Shown one piece after another: positions 52,992-62,741 of a DNA stretch of 64,000 nucleotides. The notes beneath the pieces are model-generated. The model was not told where the DNA came from and searched no databases. It saw only the letters and a list, made by a program, of their open reading frames with translations. How positions within the stretch are numbered: the first letter of the stretch is position 1; the number at the start of each line of letters is the position of its first letter. The position numbers were made by a program, and so were the translations under genes. Origin of the DNA: Spirilliplanes yamanashiensis (GTDB lineage: Bacteria; Actinomycetota; Actinomycetes; Mycobacteriales; Micromonosporaceae); the NCBI RefSeq assembly GCF_016863475.1, contig NZ_BOOY01000005.1, positions 1-64,000 on the forward strand, in the 5' to 3' direction.

Positions 52992-53010
52992 GTCTGCAAG
53001 GCTGACCGTC

Positions 53011-53883
53011 GTGGACGGACTCATCGTGGTGGACAAGCCCGGCGGCATGACGTCGCACGACGTGGTCGCGCGCGTGCGGCGGCTCGCGAAGACCCGGCGG
53101 GTGGGGCACGGCGGCACGCTCGACCCGATGGCCACCGGGGTGCTGATCATCGGCGTGAACCGGGCGACCCGGCTGCTCACCTACGTGATCGGCGCGACCA
53201 AGAGCTACCGCGCCACGATCCGGCTGGGCCAGTCCACCCTCACCGACGACGCCGAGGGCGAGGTGACCGCCACGGCCGACGCGTCCGGGGTCACCGACGC
53301 CGCGATCGCCGCCGGGCTGGCCGCCCAGACCGGCGAGATCGACCAGGTGCCCAGCGCGGTCAGCGCCATCAAGGTGAACGGCCAGCGGGCGTACAAGCGG
53401 GTGCGCGAGGGCGAGGCCGTCGAGCTGACCGCCCGCCGGGTCACCGTCTCCACCCTGGACGTCCTGGCGATCCGCCGCGGCGGGCACGTCGAGGTGGACG
53501 TCGACGTCACCTGCTCGTCCGGCACCTACATCCGGGCCATCGCCCGCGACCTCGGGGCCGGCCTCGGCGTCGGCGGGCACCTCACCGCACTGCGCCGCAC
53601 CGCCGTCGGCGGCTACACCCTCGCCGAGGCGGCCACCCTGGAGCAGTTGGAGGAGCGCGCCCCCGACGTGGTGACCCTCGACCTGGCCGGGGCGGCCCGC
53701 CGGGCGTTCCCCGGCCGGGACGCCACCGCGGAGGAGGCGGTCACCCTGTCGCACGGCGGCCCGCTGAGCCCGGCCGGCATCGCCGGGCCGTACGCGGTCT
53801 ACGGGCCGGCGGGCGACCTGCTGGCGATCGTCAGCGAGCGGGGCGGCCGCGCCCGCGCCGAGATCGTCCTGGCCCCGGCATAG
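53011..53883 (+). CDS. truB: tRNA pseudouridine(55) synthase
   Basis: The 290-residue enzyme makes pseudouridine 55 in the tRNA T-loop. Motifs: LIVVDKPGGMTSHDVV, HGGTLDPMATGVL with catalytic Asp38, and CSSGTYIRAIARDLG. A C-terminal PUA-like domain follows. GTG start at 53011, with no obvious ribosome-binding site. Its TAG stop is also the first half of the -10 hexamer of the next gene, ribF. Confidence 0.97.
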   Translation: MDGLIVVDKPGGMTSHDVVARVRRLAKTRRVGHGGTLDPMATGVLIIGVNRATRLLTYVIGATKSYRATIRLGQSTLTDDAEGEVTATADASGVTDAAIAAGLAAQTGEIDQVPSAVSAIKVNGQRAYKRVREGEAVELTARRVTVSTLDVLAIRRGGHVEVDVDVTCSSGTYIRAIARDLGAGLGVGGHLTALRRTAVGGYTLAEAATLEQLEERAPDVVTLDLAGAARRAFPGRDATAEEAVTLSHGGPLSPAGIAGPYAVYGPAGDLLAIVSERGGRARAEIVLAPA

Positions 53884-53886
53884 GGT
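53881..53886 (+). promoter_or_regulatory. -10 element of ribF that includes the truB stop codon
   Basis: TAGGGT begins with the TAG stop of truB. Seven bases later is the ATG at 53894, so a leaderless ribF transcript is likely. Confidence 0.6.
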
Positions 53887-53893
53887 GGGGCGC

Positions 53894-54826
53894 ATGGAAC
53901 GCTGGCGGGGGTACGAGGTGGTCCCGGGTGGCTGGGGCCGGTCGGTGGTGACCATCGGGGTCTTCGACGGGGTGCACCGCGGCCACCAGGCGACCATCGG
54001 CCACACGGTGAAGCTGGCCCGCGACCGCGGCCTGCACTCGGTCGTCGTGACGTTCGACCCGCACCCGGCCGAGGTGGTGCGGCCCGGCTCGCACCCGGCC
54101 GTGCTGACCGAGCCGGCCCGCAAGGCGGAGCTGGTCGAGGCGCTGGACGTCGACGCGCTGTGCGTCATCCCGTTCACCCCGGACTTCTCCCGGCTGCCCG
54201 CCGAGGCGTTCGTGCACGACATCCTCGTGGAGCGCCTGCACGCCGCCGCCGTCGTGGTGGGGGAGAACTTCCGCTTCGGCCACCGGGCGGCGGGCGACAC
54301 GGCGCTGCTGGAGCGCCTGGGCCGCAGCTTCGGCTTCGTGGTCGAGTCGGCGCCGCTGGTCAGCGAGGGCGGCACGGTGTTCTCGTCCACGTACATCCGC
54401 GCGCTGGTCGACGCCGGCGACGTCACCGCCGCGGCCGCCGCGCTGGGCCGCCCGCACGGGCTGGCGGGCGTGATCGTGCGCGGCGACCAGCGCGGCCGCG
54501 AGCTGGGCTACCCGACGGCGAACCTGATGGTGCACCGGTACGCGGCGGTCCCGGCCGACGGCGTCTACGCCGCCTGGTTCGTGCGCGGCGGCGCCCACCC
54601 GCCGATGATGGCGGCCGTGTCCGTCGGCACGAACCCCACCTTCAGCGGCCGCGAGCGCCGGGTCGAGGCGTACGTGCTGGACTTCGACGGCGACCTGTAC
54701 GGCGAGCGCGTCCGGCTCGACTTCGTGACCCAGCTGCGCGAGCAGCGCACGTACGCGGCGATCGACCCGCTGATCGCCCAGATCCGCGAGGACGTCGACC
54801 GAACCCGGGCCCTTCTCCGGCGATGA
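53894..54826 (+). CDS. ribF: Bifunctional riboflavin kinase/FAD synthetase
   Basis: The 310-residue enzyme makes FMN and FAD. The N-terminal FAD synthetase domain has TIGVFDGVHRGHQ, FDPHPAEV and the later GENFRFGHRA. The C-terminal kinase domain has GRPHGLAGVIVRGDQRGREL, GYPTANL and the catalytic NPTF. The ATG at 53894 is chosen over an earlier GTG because the -10 hexamer lies between them. It stands between truB and rpsO, as in most Gram-positive bacteria. Confidence 0.97.
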   Translation: MERWRGYEVVPGGWGRSVVTIGVFDGVHRGHQATIGHTVKLARDRGLHSVVVTFDPHPAEVVRPGSHPAVLTEPARKAELVEALDVDALCVIPFTPDFSRLPAEAFVHDILVERLHAAAVVVGENFRFGHRAAGDTALLERLGRSFGFVVESAPLVSEGGTVFSSTYIRALVDAGDVTAAAAALGRPHGLAGVIVRGDQRGRELGYPTANLMVHRYAAVPADGVYAAWFVRGGAHPPMMAAVSVGTNPTFSGRERRVEAYVLDFDGDLYGERVRLDFVTQLREQRTYAAIDPLIAQIREDVDRTRALLRR

Positions 54827-54828
54827 GG

Positions 54829-54834
54829 TAGGGT
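54829..54834 (+). promoter_or_regulatory. Candidate -10 element for rpsO
   Basis: TAGGGT lies right after the ribF stop codon and about 100 bases before the rpsO ATG. A small seven-pair hairpin (54844-54860) follows in the leader. Confidence 0.5.
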
Positions 54835-54933
54835 TGGCGCAGCCGTCGGTCTGACCGACGCCGGTCTCGCCTGCCTGCCCGACGCCGCGGGGGCGAGCAA
54901 CCGCCTTTCTCGTCACCACAGAAACCGGAGATC

Positions 54934-55203
54934 ATGGCGCTCGACCAGGACACCAAGACCAAGATCATGACCGAGTACGCGAACACCGAGGGTGACACCG
55001 GTTCCCCCGAGGTCCAGGTCGCGATGCTCACCAAGCGGATCGCCGACCTCACCGAGCACCTCAAGGTGCACAAGCACGACCACCACAGCCGTCGTGGTCT
55101 GCTGCTGCTGGTGGGTCGCCGCCGCCGACTGCTGAACTACGTCCAGAAGAAGGACATCAACCGCTACCGTGCGCTGATCGAGCGCCTCGGCCTGCGGCGA
55201 TGA
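54934..55203 (+). CDS. rpsO: 30S ribosomal protein S15
   Basis: The 89-residue protein has exactly the family length and motifs ([38 protein letters not shown]). S15 binds the 16S rRNA central domain early in assembly. The leader of about 95 nt could allow autoregulation, as known for rpsO in other bacteria. rpsO and pnp are adjacent, as in most bacteria, with a terminator between. Confidence 0.98.
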   Translation: MALDQDTKTKIMTEYANTEGDTGSPEVQVAMLTKRIADLTEHLKVHKHDHHSRRGLLLLVGRRRRLLNYVQKKDINRYRALIERLGLRR

Positions 55204-55207
55204 CGTA

Positions 55208-55241
55208 AGAAGGGGAGGGGCCGTTTGGTCCCTCCCCTTCT
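55208..55241 (+). terminator. Terminator between rpsO and pnp
   Basis: Perfect 12-base arms (55208-55219 and 55230-55241) around a ten-base loop, starting just after the rpsO stop. Confidence 0.85.
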
Positions 55242-55314
55242 GGCAACACTGCACAACAGAAGACACGGACCCGCGCGACCCAGGGCGTCAGCGCACCGGT
55301 CCTCGGTAGTGGTT

Positions 55315-55400
55315 CCCAGGCTGAGATTCCTGGGCACTTCGATCGAAGACCGGCCGCCCTGCGCAAAATCCGGGCGTGAGCGGTTCCACGATCGAAGGAG
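55315..55400 (+). promoter_or_regulatory. pnp leader with hairpin, palindrome and repeated motif
   Basis: CCCAGG/CCTGGG form a hairpin (55315-55334). TTCGATCGAA (55338-55347) is a palindrome. The nonamer CGATCGAAG occurs at 55340-55348 and again at 55389-55397, where it overlaps the GAAGGAG ribosome-binding site of pnp. CGATCG is self-complementary, so the first copy could pair with the second and hide the site. Confidence 0.4.
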
Positions 55401-55411
55401 CACCACACACC

Positions 55412-57769
55412 ATGACACTCGGTACTGAGTCCCGTACCGCGGTGATCGACAACGGGGCTTTCGGCACCCGTGAGATCACCTTCTCCACCGGCCGGCTGGC
55501 CCGTCAGGCCGCCGGCTCGGTCATCGCCCAGCTGGGCGAGACCGTCGTCCTCTCCGCGACCACGGCCGGCAAGCAGCCGAAGGAGCACTTCGACTTCTTC
55601 CCGCTGACCGTCGACGTCGAGGAGCGCATGTACGCGGCCGGGCGCATCCCCGGCTCGTTCTTCCGCCGCGAGGGCCGGCCGAGCGAGGACGCCATCCTCA
55701 CCTGCCGCCTCATCGACCGGCCGCTGCGCCCGTCGTTCACCAAGGGCCTGCGCAACGAGGTCCAGGTCGTCGAGACCGTCATGGCCCTCGACCCGCAGCA
55801 CCCGTACGACGTCGTCGCGATGAACGCGGCCTCGGCGTCCACGAAGCTGTCCGGCCTGCCGTTCTCCGGCCCGGTCGGCTCGACCCGGGTCGCGCACATC
55901 GACGGCCAGTGGGTCAACTTCCCCACGCTGGACGAGCTGGCCCGCGCCACCTTCGACATGATCGTCGCCGGCCGCGCCCTGCCCGACGGCGAGGTCGCGA
56001 TCATGATGGTCGAGGCGGAGGCCACCCCGCACGCGCTGTCGCTGATCGCGGGCGGCGCCGCCAAGCCGACCGAGGAGGTCGTGGCGAGCGGTCTCGAGGC
56101 CGCCAAGGCCGCGATCCGCGAGCTGTGCCGCGCGCAGAGCGAGCTGGCCGAGGTCGCCGCGAAGCCGGTGCTGGAGTTCCCGGTCTTCCTCGACTACCAG
56201 GACGACGTCTACTCCGCCGTCAGCGACGCCGTCCGCGGCGAGCTGGGCGAGGCGCTGAAGATCGCCGGCAAGGCGGAGCGCGAGGAGGCCCTCGACCGCA
56301 TCAAGGCCACGATGCTGGAGAGCGTCGGCCCGCAGTTCGAGGGTCGCGAGAAGGAGGTCGCCGCGGCGTTCCGCTCGGTGACCAAGTCCGAGGTGCGCAA
56401 CCGCGTGCTGCGCGAGCAGGTCCGCATCGACGGCCGCGGCCCGCGCGACATCCGCCCGCTGACCGCCGAGGTCGGCGTGCTGCCGCGGGTGCACGGCTCG
56501 GCGCTGTTCGAGCGCGGCGAGACGCAGATCCTCGGCGTCACCACGCTCAACATGCTGCGCATGGAGCAGGCCCTCGACACCCTCGCGCCCGAGAAGTCGA
56601 AGCGCTACATGCACAACTACAACTTCCCGCCGTACTCGACCGGTGAGACCGGCCGGGTCGGCTCGCCGAAGCGCCGCGAGATCGGCCACGGCGCGCTCGC
56701 CGAGCGGGCGCTCGTGCCGGTGCTGCCGTCGCGCGAGGAGTTCCCGTACGCCATCCGGCAGGTGTCGGAGGCGCTGGGCTCCAACGGCTCCACCTCGATG
56801 GGCTCGGTCTGCGCTTCGACGCTGGCCCTGCTCAGCGCCGGTGTGCCGCTGAAGGCGCCGGTCGCCGGCATCGCCATGGGCCTCATCAGCGACGAGGTCG
56901 ACGGCAAGACCCAGTACGTGACGCTGACCGACATCCTCGGCGCCGAGGACGCGTTCGGCGACATGGACTTCAAGGTCGCCGGCACGCCGGAGTTCGTCAC
57001 CGCGCTGCAGCTCGACACCAAGCTCGACGGCATCCCGTCCGACGTGCTGGCCGCGGCCCTGCAGCAGGCGCACGACGCCCGCACGACGATCCTCGAGGTC
57101 ATGCAGGCCGCGATCAGCGGCCCGGGCACGATGAGCGAGTACGCGCCGCGCGTCACCAGCGTGAAGATCCCGGTCGACAAGATCGGCATGGTGATCGGCC
57201 CGAAGGGCCAGACCATCAACGCCATCCAGGACGAGACCGGCGCCGAGATCTCCATCGAGGACGACGGCACGATCTACGTCGGCGCGACCAACGGCCCGTC
57301 GGCCGAGGCCGCGGTGGAGCGGATCAACGCCATCGCCAACCCGACGATGCCGAAGGCGGGCGACAAGTTCCTCGGCACCGTGGTGAAGACCGCCGCGTTC
57401 GGCGCCTTCATCTCGCTGCTGCCGGGCCGCGACGGCCTGCTGCACATCTCCAAGGTGGGCGACGGCAAGCGGGTTGACAAGGTCGAGGACTTCCTCAACG
57501 TCGGCGACAAGGTCGAGGTCCAGATCGCGGACATCGACGCCCGCGGCAAGATCTACCTCGACAAGGTCCGCCCCGAGGGCGCCGAGGCCCCGGCCCCGGC
57601 CGAGGCGGCCGGCGGTGAGGGCGGCGGCGACCGCGGCCCGCGCCGTGAGGGCGGCGACCGTGGCCCCCGTCGCGAGGGCGGCGGCGACCGCGGCCCGCGC
57701 CGCGAGGGCGGCGCCGAGGGTGGCGGCGAGGGCGGCGAGCCCCGGCGTCGCCGGCAGCGGCGGGACTGA
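55412..57769 (+). CDS. pnp: Polyribonucleotide nucleotidyltransferase (PNPase)
   Basis: This 785-residue 3'-5' exoribonuclease has two RNase PH domains ([53 protein letters not shown]), a KH domain ([19 protein letters not shown]) and an S1 domain ([20 protein letters not shown]). The tail of about 45 residues is an Arg/Gly-rich repeat ([11 protein letters not shown] units). The ATG at 55412 follows GAAGGAG at a rather long spacing; a GTG 12 codons earlier is an alternative. In mycobacteria the homologue (gpsI) is essential for RNA turnover. Confidence 0.96.
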   Translation: MTLGTESRTAVIDNGAFGTREITFSTGRLARQAAGSVIAQLGETVVLSATTAGKQPKEHFDFFPLTVDVEERMYAAGRIPGSFFRREGRPSEDAILTCRLIDRPLRPSFTKGLRNEVQVVETVMALDPQHPYDVVAMNAASASTKLSGLPFSGPVGSTRVAHIDGQWVNFPTLDELARATFDMIVAGRALPDGEVAIMMVEAEATPHALSLIAGGAAKPTEEVVASGLEAAKAAIRELCRAQSELAEVAAKPVLEFPVFLDYQDDVYSAVSDAVRGELGEALKIAGKAEREEALDRIKATMLESVGPQFEGREKEVAAAFRSVTKSEVRNRVLREQVRIDGRGPRDIRPLTAEVGVLPRVHGSALFERGETQILGVTTLNMLRMEQALDTLAPEKSKRYMHNYNFPPYSTGETGRVGSPKRREIGHGALAERALVPVLPSREEFPYAIRQVSEALGSNGSTSMGSVCASTLALLSAGVPLKAPVAGIAMGLISDEVDGKTQYVTLTDILGAEDAFGDMDFKVAGTPEFVTALQLDTKLDGIPSDVLAAALQQAHDARTTILEVMQAAISGPGTMSEYAPRVTSVKIPVDKIGMVIGPKGQTINAIQDETGAEISIEDDGTIYVGATNGPSAEAAVERINAIANPTMPKAGDKFLGTVVKTAAFGAFISLLPGRDGLLHISKVGDGKRVDKVEDFLNVGDKVEVQIADIDARGKIYLDKVRPEGAEAPAPAEAAGGEGGGDRGPRREGGDRGPRREGGGDRGPRREGGAEGGGEGGEPRRRRQRRD

Positions 57770-57778
57770 TCACGCCGC

Positions 57779-59110
57779 ATGACGCGTAGCACCGATCGCG
57801 GGCCGGCCTCCGGGCCGGCCCGCGTCGTCACCTCCACCCTCGCCGACGGCGTGCGCCGCACCGTGCTCCCCAGCGGGCTGCGCATCCTCACCGAGGCCAT
57901 CCCGACCACCCGCAGCGCCTCCATCGGCGTGTGGGTGGGCGTCGGCTCCCGCGACGAGACGCCCGCGCTGTCCGGCGTCTCGCACTTCCTGGAGCACCTG
58001 CTCTTCAAGGGCACCCGCAAGCGCACGGCGCTCGACATCTCGGCCGACATCGAGGCGGTGGGCGGCGAGACGAACGCGTTCACCACCAAGGAGTACACGT
58101 GCTTCTACGCGCGGGTGCTCGACGCCGACCTGCCCCTCGCGGTCGACGTGCTGTGCGACGCGGTGGCGGACTCGATCGTCGACCCGGCGGACGTCGAGAC
58201 CGAGCGCGGCGTGATCCTCGAGGAGATCGCCATGCACGACGACGAGCCGGGCGACGAGGTGCACGACGTCTTCACCGAGGCGATCTTCGGGGCCGACGCC
58301 CCGCTCGGCCGCCTCATCTCCGGCACCGAGGAGACCATCTCCCCGATGACCCGCCGGCAGATCCACAGCTTCTACAAGCGCCGGTACACCCCGCCGCACA
58401 TCGTCGTCACGGCCGCGGGCAACCTCGACCACGCCACGGTGGTGCGGCTGGTGCGCCGGGCGCTCGCCGGAACGCCCCTGGACACGGCCCCCGCCCCGGC
58501 CGCGCCGCTGCGCCCCGCGCGGGCCGTGCGCACCCAGCGCGCCCGCACCCTGGTCCGCACCCGCGACACCGAGCAGGCGCACCTGGTACTGGGCTGCCCG
58601 GGCATCGGGCGGCTCGACGACCGGCGGTTCGCCCTCGGCGTGCTGAACAACGTGCTCGGCGGCGGCATGTCGAGCCGGCTGTTCCAGGAGATCCGGGAGA
58701 AGCGCGGCCTGGCCTACTCGGTGTACTCGTACGCCGGCCAGTACGCCGACGCGGGCGTCTTCGCGGTCTACGCGGGCTGCGCGCCCGGCAAGGCCGACGA
58801 GGTGCTCGACCTGATCCGCGCCGAGCTGGCCGCCGTCGCGGCGACCGGCGTGACGACCGAGGAGCTGGCCCGCGGCAAGGGCATGGTGAAGGGCTCGTAC
58901 GTGCTCGGCCTGGAGGACAGCGGGTCCCGGATGAGCCGGCTGGCGAAGTCGGAGCTGCTGTTCGGCGACCTGATGGGCGTCGACGAGCTGCTCGCCCACG
59001 TCGACGCGGTCACCCTCGACGAGGTGAACGCGCTGGCCGCGGACCTGCTCGCCCGGCCGATGTCACTGGCCGTCGTCGGGCCGTTCGAGCCGGCCGCGTT
59101 CGGGGCCTGA
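57779..59110 (+). CDS. M16 family zinc metallopeptidase (PepR-like)
   Basis: The 443-residue protein has the inverted zinc motif HxxEH in SHFLEHLLFKGT, with the third ligand glutamate downstream in ETERGVILEEI. A C-terminal M16 half with LGGGMSSRLFQEIREKRGLA follows. It resembles mitochondrial processing peptidase beta. M. tuberculosis pepR (Rv2782c) also follows pnp. The natural substrate is unknown. The ATG is nine bases after the pnp stop. Confidence 0.93.
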   Translation: MTRSTDRGPASGPARVVTSTLADGVRRTVLPSGLRILTEAIPTTRSASIGVWVGVGSRDETPALSGVSHFLEHLLFKGTRKRTALDISADIEAVGGETNAFTTKEYTCFYARVLDADLPLAVDVLCDAVADSIVDPADVETERGVILEEIAMHDDEPGDEVHDVFTEAIFGADAPLGRLISGTEETISPMTRRQIHSFYKRRYTPPHIVVTAAGNLDHATVVRLVRRALAGTPLDTAPAPAAPLRPARAVRTQRARTLVRTRDTEQAHLVLGCPGIGRLDDRRFALGVLNNVLGGGMSSRLFQEIREKRGLAYSVYSYAGQYADAGVFAVYAGCAPGKADEVLDLIRAELAAVAATGVTTEELARGKGMVKGSYVLGLEDSGSRMSRLAKSELLFGDLMGVDELLAHVDAVTLDEVNALAADLLARPMSLAVVGPFEPAAFGA

Positions 59111-59149
59111 CCGATCCGCTTTCGAGGCCGGGTCGTTGCCCGGCGCGGC

Positions 59150-59155
59150 TAGCGT
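59150..59155 (+). promoter_or_regulatory. -10 element of a likely leaderless promoter
   Basis: TAGCGT is followed by seven bases and the ATG at 59163. Confidence 0.6.
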
Positions 59156-59162
59156 GCCGATC

Positions 59163-60302
59163 ATGCGACGGTCCACCATCCTGCTCGCCGCGGCGGCGAG
59201 CCTCGCCGCCGGCCTGCAGGCGTGGGCCGCGCTGCGCCGCCCGCTGCCCGGCCGGCTGACCGACCTGCAGGTCTACCAGGGCGGCGCCGGGTTCGCGAAG
59301 GACGGCGGCAGCCTGTACGACTTCGTGGCCGCCAACGGCGCGCCGTTCACCTACCCGCCGTTCGCGGGCCTGCTGATGCGGCCGCTGACCTGGCTGCCGT
59401 TCCCGGCGCTGGCCTGGGTGTGGACGGTCGCCACCGTCGCCGTCGTCGCGCTGGTCGCCGTGGTGCTGGCCCGGCGTGCCGAGGTGCGCGGCTGGGCGCC
59501 CGCCGCCGTGGCGCTGGCGCTGTTCGCGTCGGCCCCCGTCTCCAGCAACCTGCGCTTCGGGCAGGTCAGCTTCCTGCTCGCCGCGCTGGTGCTCGTCGAC
59601 GCGCTGCGGCTCGTCCCCGAGCGGTGGGCGGGCGTGGCCACCGGCCTGGCCGCGGCGGTCAAGCTCACCCCGCTGATCTTCATCCCGTACCTGTGGTTCA
59701 CCGGCCGCCGCCGCGCCGCCGTCACCGCCACGGCCACGTTCACCGGGCTGGGCGCGTTCGCCTGGGCGGTGGCGCCGGCCGAGTCGGTGCGGTTCTGGAC
59801 GGCCGAGGTGTTCGAGGTGCAGCGCCTCGGCGCGATCCTCAACCTGGGCAACAGCTCCGTCAACGGGCTGCTGCTGCGCTGGGAGGTCGGCGCCACCGTG
59901 CGCACCGACGTGGTGCCGGTCATCGGGCTCACCATCGCCGTGCTGGCCCTGGTGCGCGCCGTGCGGGCCGACCGCGCCGGGCACCCGCTCGCCGCGGTGG
60001 TGATCATGGGCGCGGCCAGCCTGGTGCTGTCGCCGGTGTCGTGGACGCACCACCAGATCTGGCTCGTGCTGGCCGCCCTGCTCGTCGTCGACCGCGCCGG
60101 GCGCTGGTGGGCCGCCGGGGTGCTCGCCGTGCTGGTCCTGCCGCTGCCCGCGCTGCTCGCCGACCTGCCCGGCGGGGCGATCACCGGCGACGTGCGGATG
60201 CTGCTCGCGGTCGCCGTCGCCACCGCCGTGCCGTTCGCCGCGACCCGCCGGCGCACCCCGGCGGGTGCACCGGCCGACCTGGCGGCGGCGGGCGGACGCT
60301 AG
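59163..60302 (+). CDS. GT87/DUF2029-type membrane glycosyltransferase
   Basis: This 379-residue protein has about ten transmembrane helices. The first extracytoplasmic loop carries an acidic residue in LTDLQVYQGGAGF and the motif FTYPPFAGLLM. Such residues are typical of polyprenyl-phosphate-mannose-dependent alpha-(1,2)-mannosyltransferases (GT-C fold). It probably adds a sugar to a cell-envelope glycolipid outside the membrane. A second GT87 gene occurs at 62742. The TAG stop is part of the -10 of the next gene. Confidence 0.85.
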   Translation: MRRSTILLAAAASLAAGLQAWAALRRPLPGRLTDLQVYQGGAGFAKDGGSLYDFVAANGAPFTYPPFAGLLMRPLTWLPFPALAWVWTVATVAVVALVAVVLARRAEVRGWAPAAVALALFASAPVSSNLRFGQVSFLLAALVLVDALRLVPERWAGVATGLAAAVKLTPLIFIPYLWFTGRRRAAVTATATFTGLGAFAWAVAPAESVRFWTAEVFEVQRLGAILNLGNSSVNGLLLRWEVGATVRTDVVPVIGLTIAVLALVRAVRADRAGHPLAAVVIMGAASLVLSPVSWTHHQIWLVLAALLVVDRAGRWWAAGVLAVLVLPLPALLADLPGGAITGDVRMLLAVAVATAVPFAATRRRTPAGAPADLAAAGGR

Positions 60303-60305
60303 CCT
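60300..60305 (+). promoter_or_regulatory. -10 element of the PAP2 gene that includes the previous stop codon
   Basis: TAGCCT begins with the TAG stop of the glycosyltransferase. Eight bases later is the ATG at 60314. Confidence 0.6.
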
Positions 60306-60313
60306 TGCCTGCG

Positions 60314-61363
60314 ATGACGACAGCGCTCGACCCCCAGCCCCCCGCCGCCCCGGAGCCGTCCGCGACCGCCCCGCTGCGCCGCCGCGTGATCGCCATGAGC
60401 ATCTGGGCGGTGCTGTTCGCGGCCGGTGTGTGGCTGATCGGCCTGCCCACCAGCGACCCGGTGCTGCCGTTCCTGTGGCTCTGGCTCGCCACCATCGCCT
60501 GGCGCAGCGAGCTGCCCTGGCGGCGGCACCTGGCGTTCCTGCGCGACTGGGCGCCGGTCGTGGTCATGCTGCTCATCTACAACATCTCCCGCGGCGTCGC
60601 CGACGGGCTGAGCGAGCCGCACGTCACCGAGCTGATCGAGGCCGACGAGGTGCTGTTCGGCTGGTTCACCGGCGGCGTCGTGCCGACCGCGTGGCTCCAG
60701 GAGCACCTCTACCAGCCGGGCGTCGTGCAGTGGTGGGAGATCGTCGTCTCGGTCGTCTACTTCTCGCACTTCCTCGCCGTGCCCGCCGCCGCCGTCGTGC
60801 TGTGGGTGCGCTCGCGGCCGCAGTGGGCCCGCTACATGCGCCGCTGGATGGTGCTCACCCTCGCCGGGCTGATCACCTACTTCCTCTACCCGGCCGCCCC
60901 GCCGTGGTGGGCCCGGGTGGAGGGCTACCTCGCCCAGCCCGTCGAGCGCATCTCCACCAACGGCTGGGACGCCATCGGCCTGCACAGCGCCGGCAACACC
61001 CTCAACGCGCTGCAGGTGTCTGCGTCCAACCCGGTCGCGGCCATGCCGTCGCTGCACACCGCGTACGCGCTGCTGGTCATCGTGTTCTTCCTGCCGGCGG
61101 TGCGCCGCCGGTGGTGGCCGCTGCTGCTCGCCTACCCGCTGGCCATGACCTTCACCCTGGTCTACTCCGGCGAGCACTACATCATCGACGTGCTGGTCGG
61201 CTGGGCGTACGTCGGCGCCGTGTTCGCCCTGGTCAGTGCGGGGGAGCGGTGGTGGGCGCGCCGGCACCCGGCCCCGCTCGAGCGCGGCGCCCTCGACGCC
61301 CCCGCACCCGGCGGCGACCTGCCCGTCACACCCGACGGCGGAGTCGCCCCACCGCGCGGCTGA
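60314..61363 (+). CDS. PAP2-superfamily membrane phosphatase/phosphotransferase (inositol-phosphotransferase-like)
   Basis: This 349-residue protein has about six helices and the PAP2 motifs MPSLHTAYALL (SxHT with the catalytic histidine) and YSGEHYIIDVLVGW (HxxxD). The upstream YFLYPAAPPWW is characteristic of the AUR1/inositol-phosphorylceramide-synthase-like subgroup, so lipid phosphotransfer, for example to inositol, is as likely as phosphatase activity. It lies between two envelope glycosyltransferases. A joint role in envelope glycolipid synthesis is inference. Confidence 0.85.
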   Translation: MTTALDPQPPAAPEPSATAPLRRRVIAMSIWAVLFAAGVWLIGLPTSDPVLPFLWLWLATIAWRSELPWRRHLAFLRDWAPVVVMLLIYNISRGVADGLSEPHVTELIEADEVLFGWFTGGVVPTAWLQEHLYQPGVVQWWEIVVSVVYFSHFLAVPAAAVVLWVRSRPQWARYMRRWMVLTLAGLITYFLYPAAPPWWARVEGYLAQPVERISTNGWDAIGLHSAGNTLNALQVSASNPVAAMPSLHTAYALLVIVFFLPAVRRRWWPLLLAYPLAMTFTLVYSGEHYIIDVLVGWAYVGAVFALVSAGERWWARRHPAPLERGALDAPAPGGDLPVTPDGGVAPPRG

Positions 61364-61379
61364 GACGCCCGCCGGTTGG

Positions 61380-62710
<1,331 letters not shown>

Positions 62711-62718
62711 GAGGCGCA

Positions 62719-62724
62719 AGCGTA
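62719..62724 (-). promoter_or_regulatory. -10 element of a likely leaderless promoter (GNAT gene)
   Basis: On the minus strand TACGCT is followed by eight bases and the ATG at 62710. Confidence 0.5.
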
Positions 62725-62741
62725 CGGACAGGGAGGCGGCG

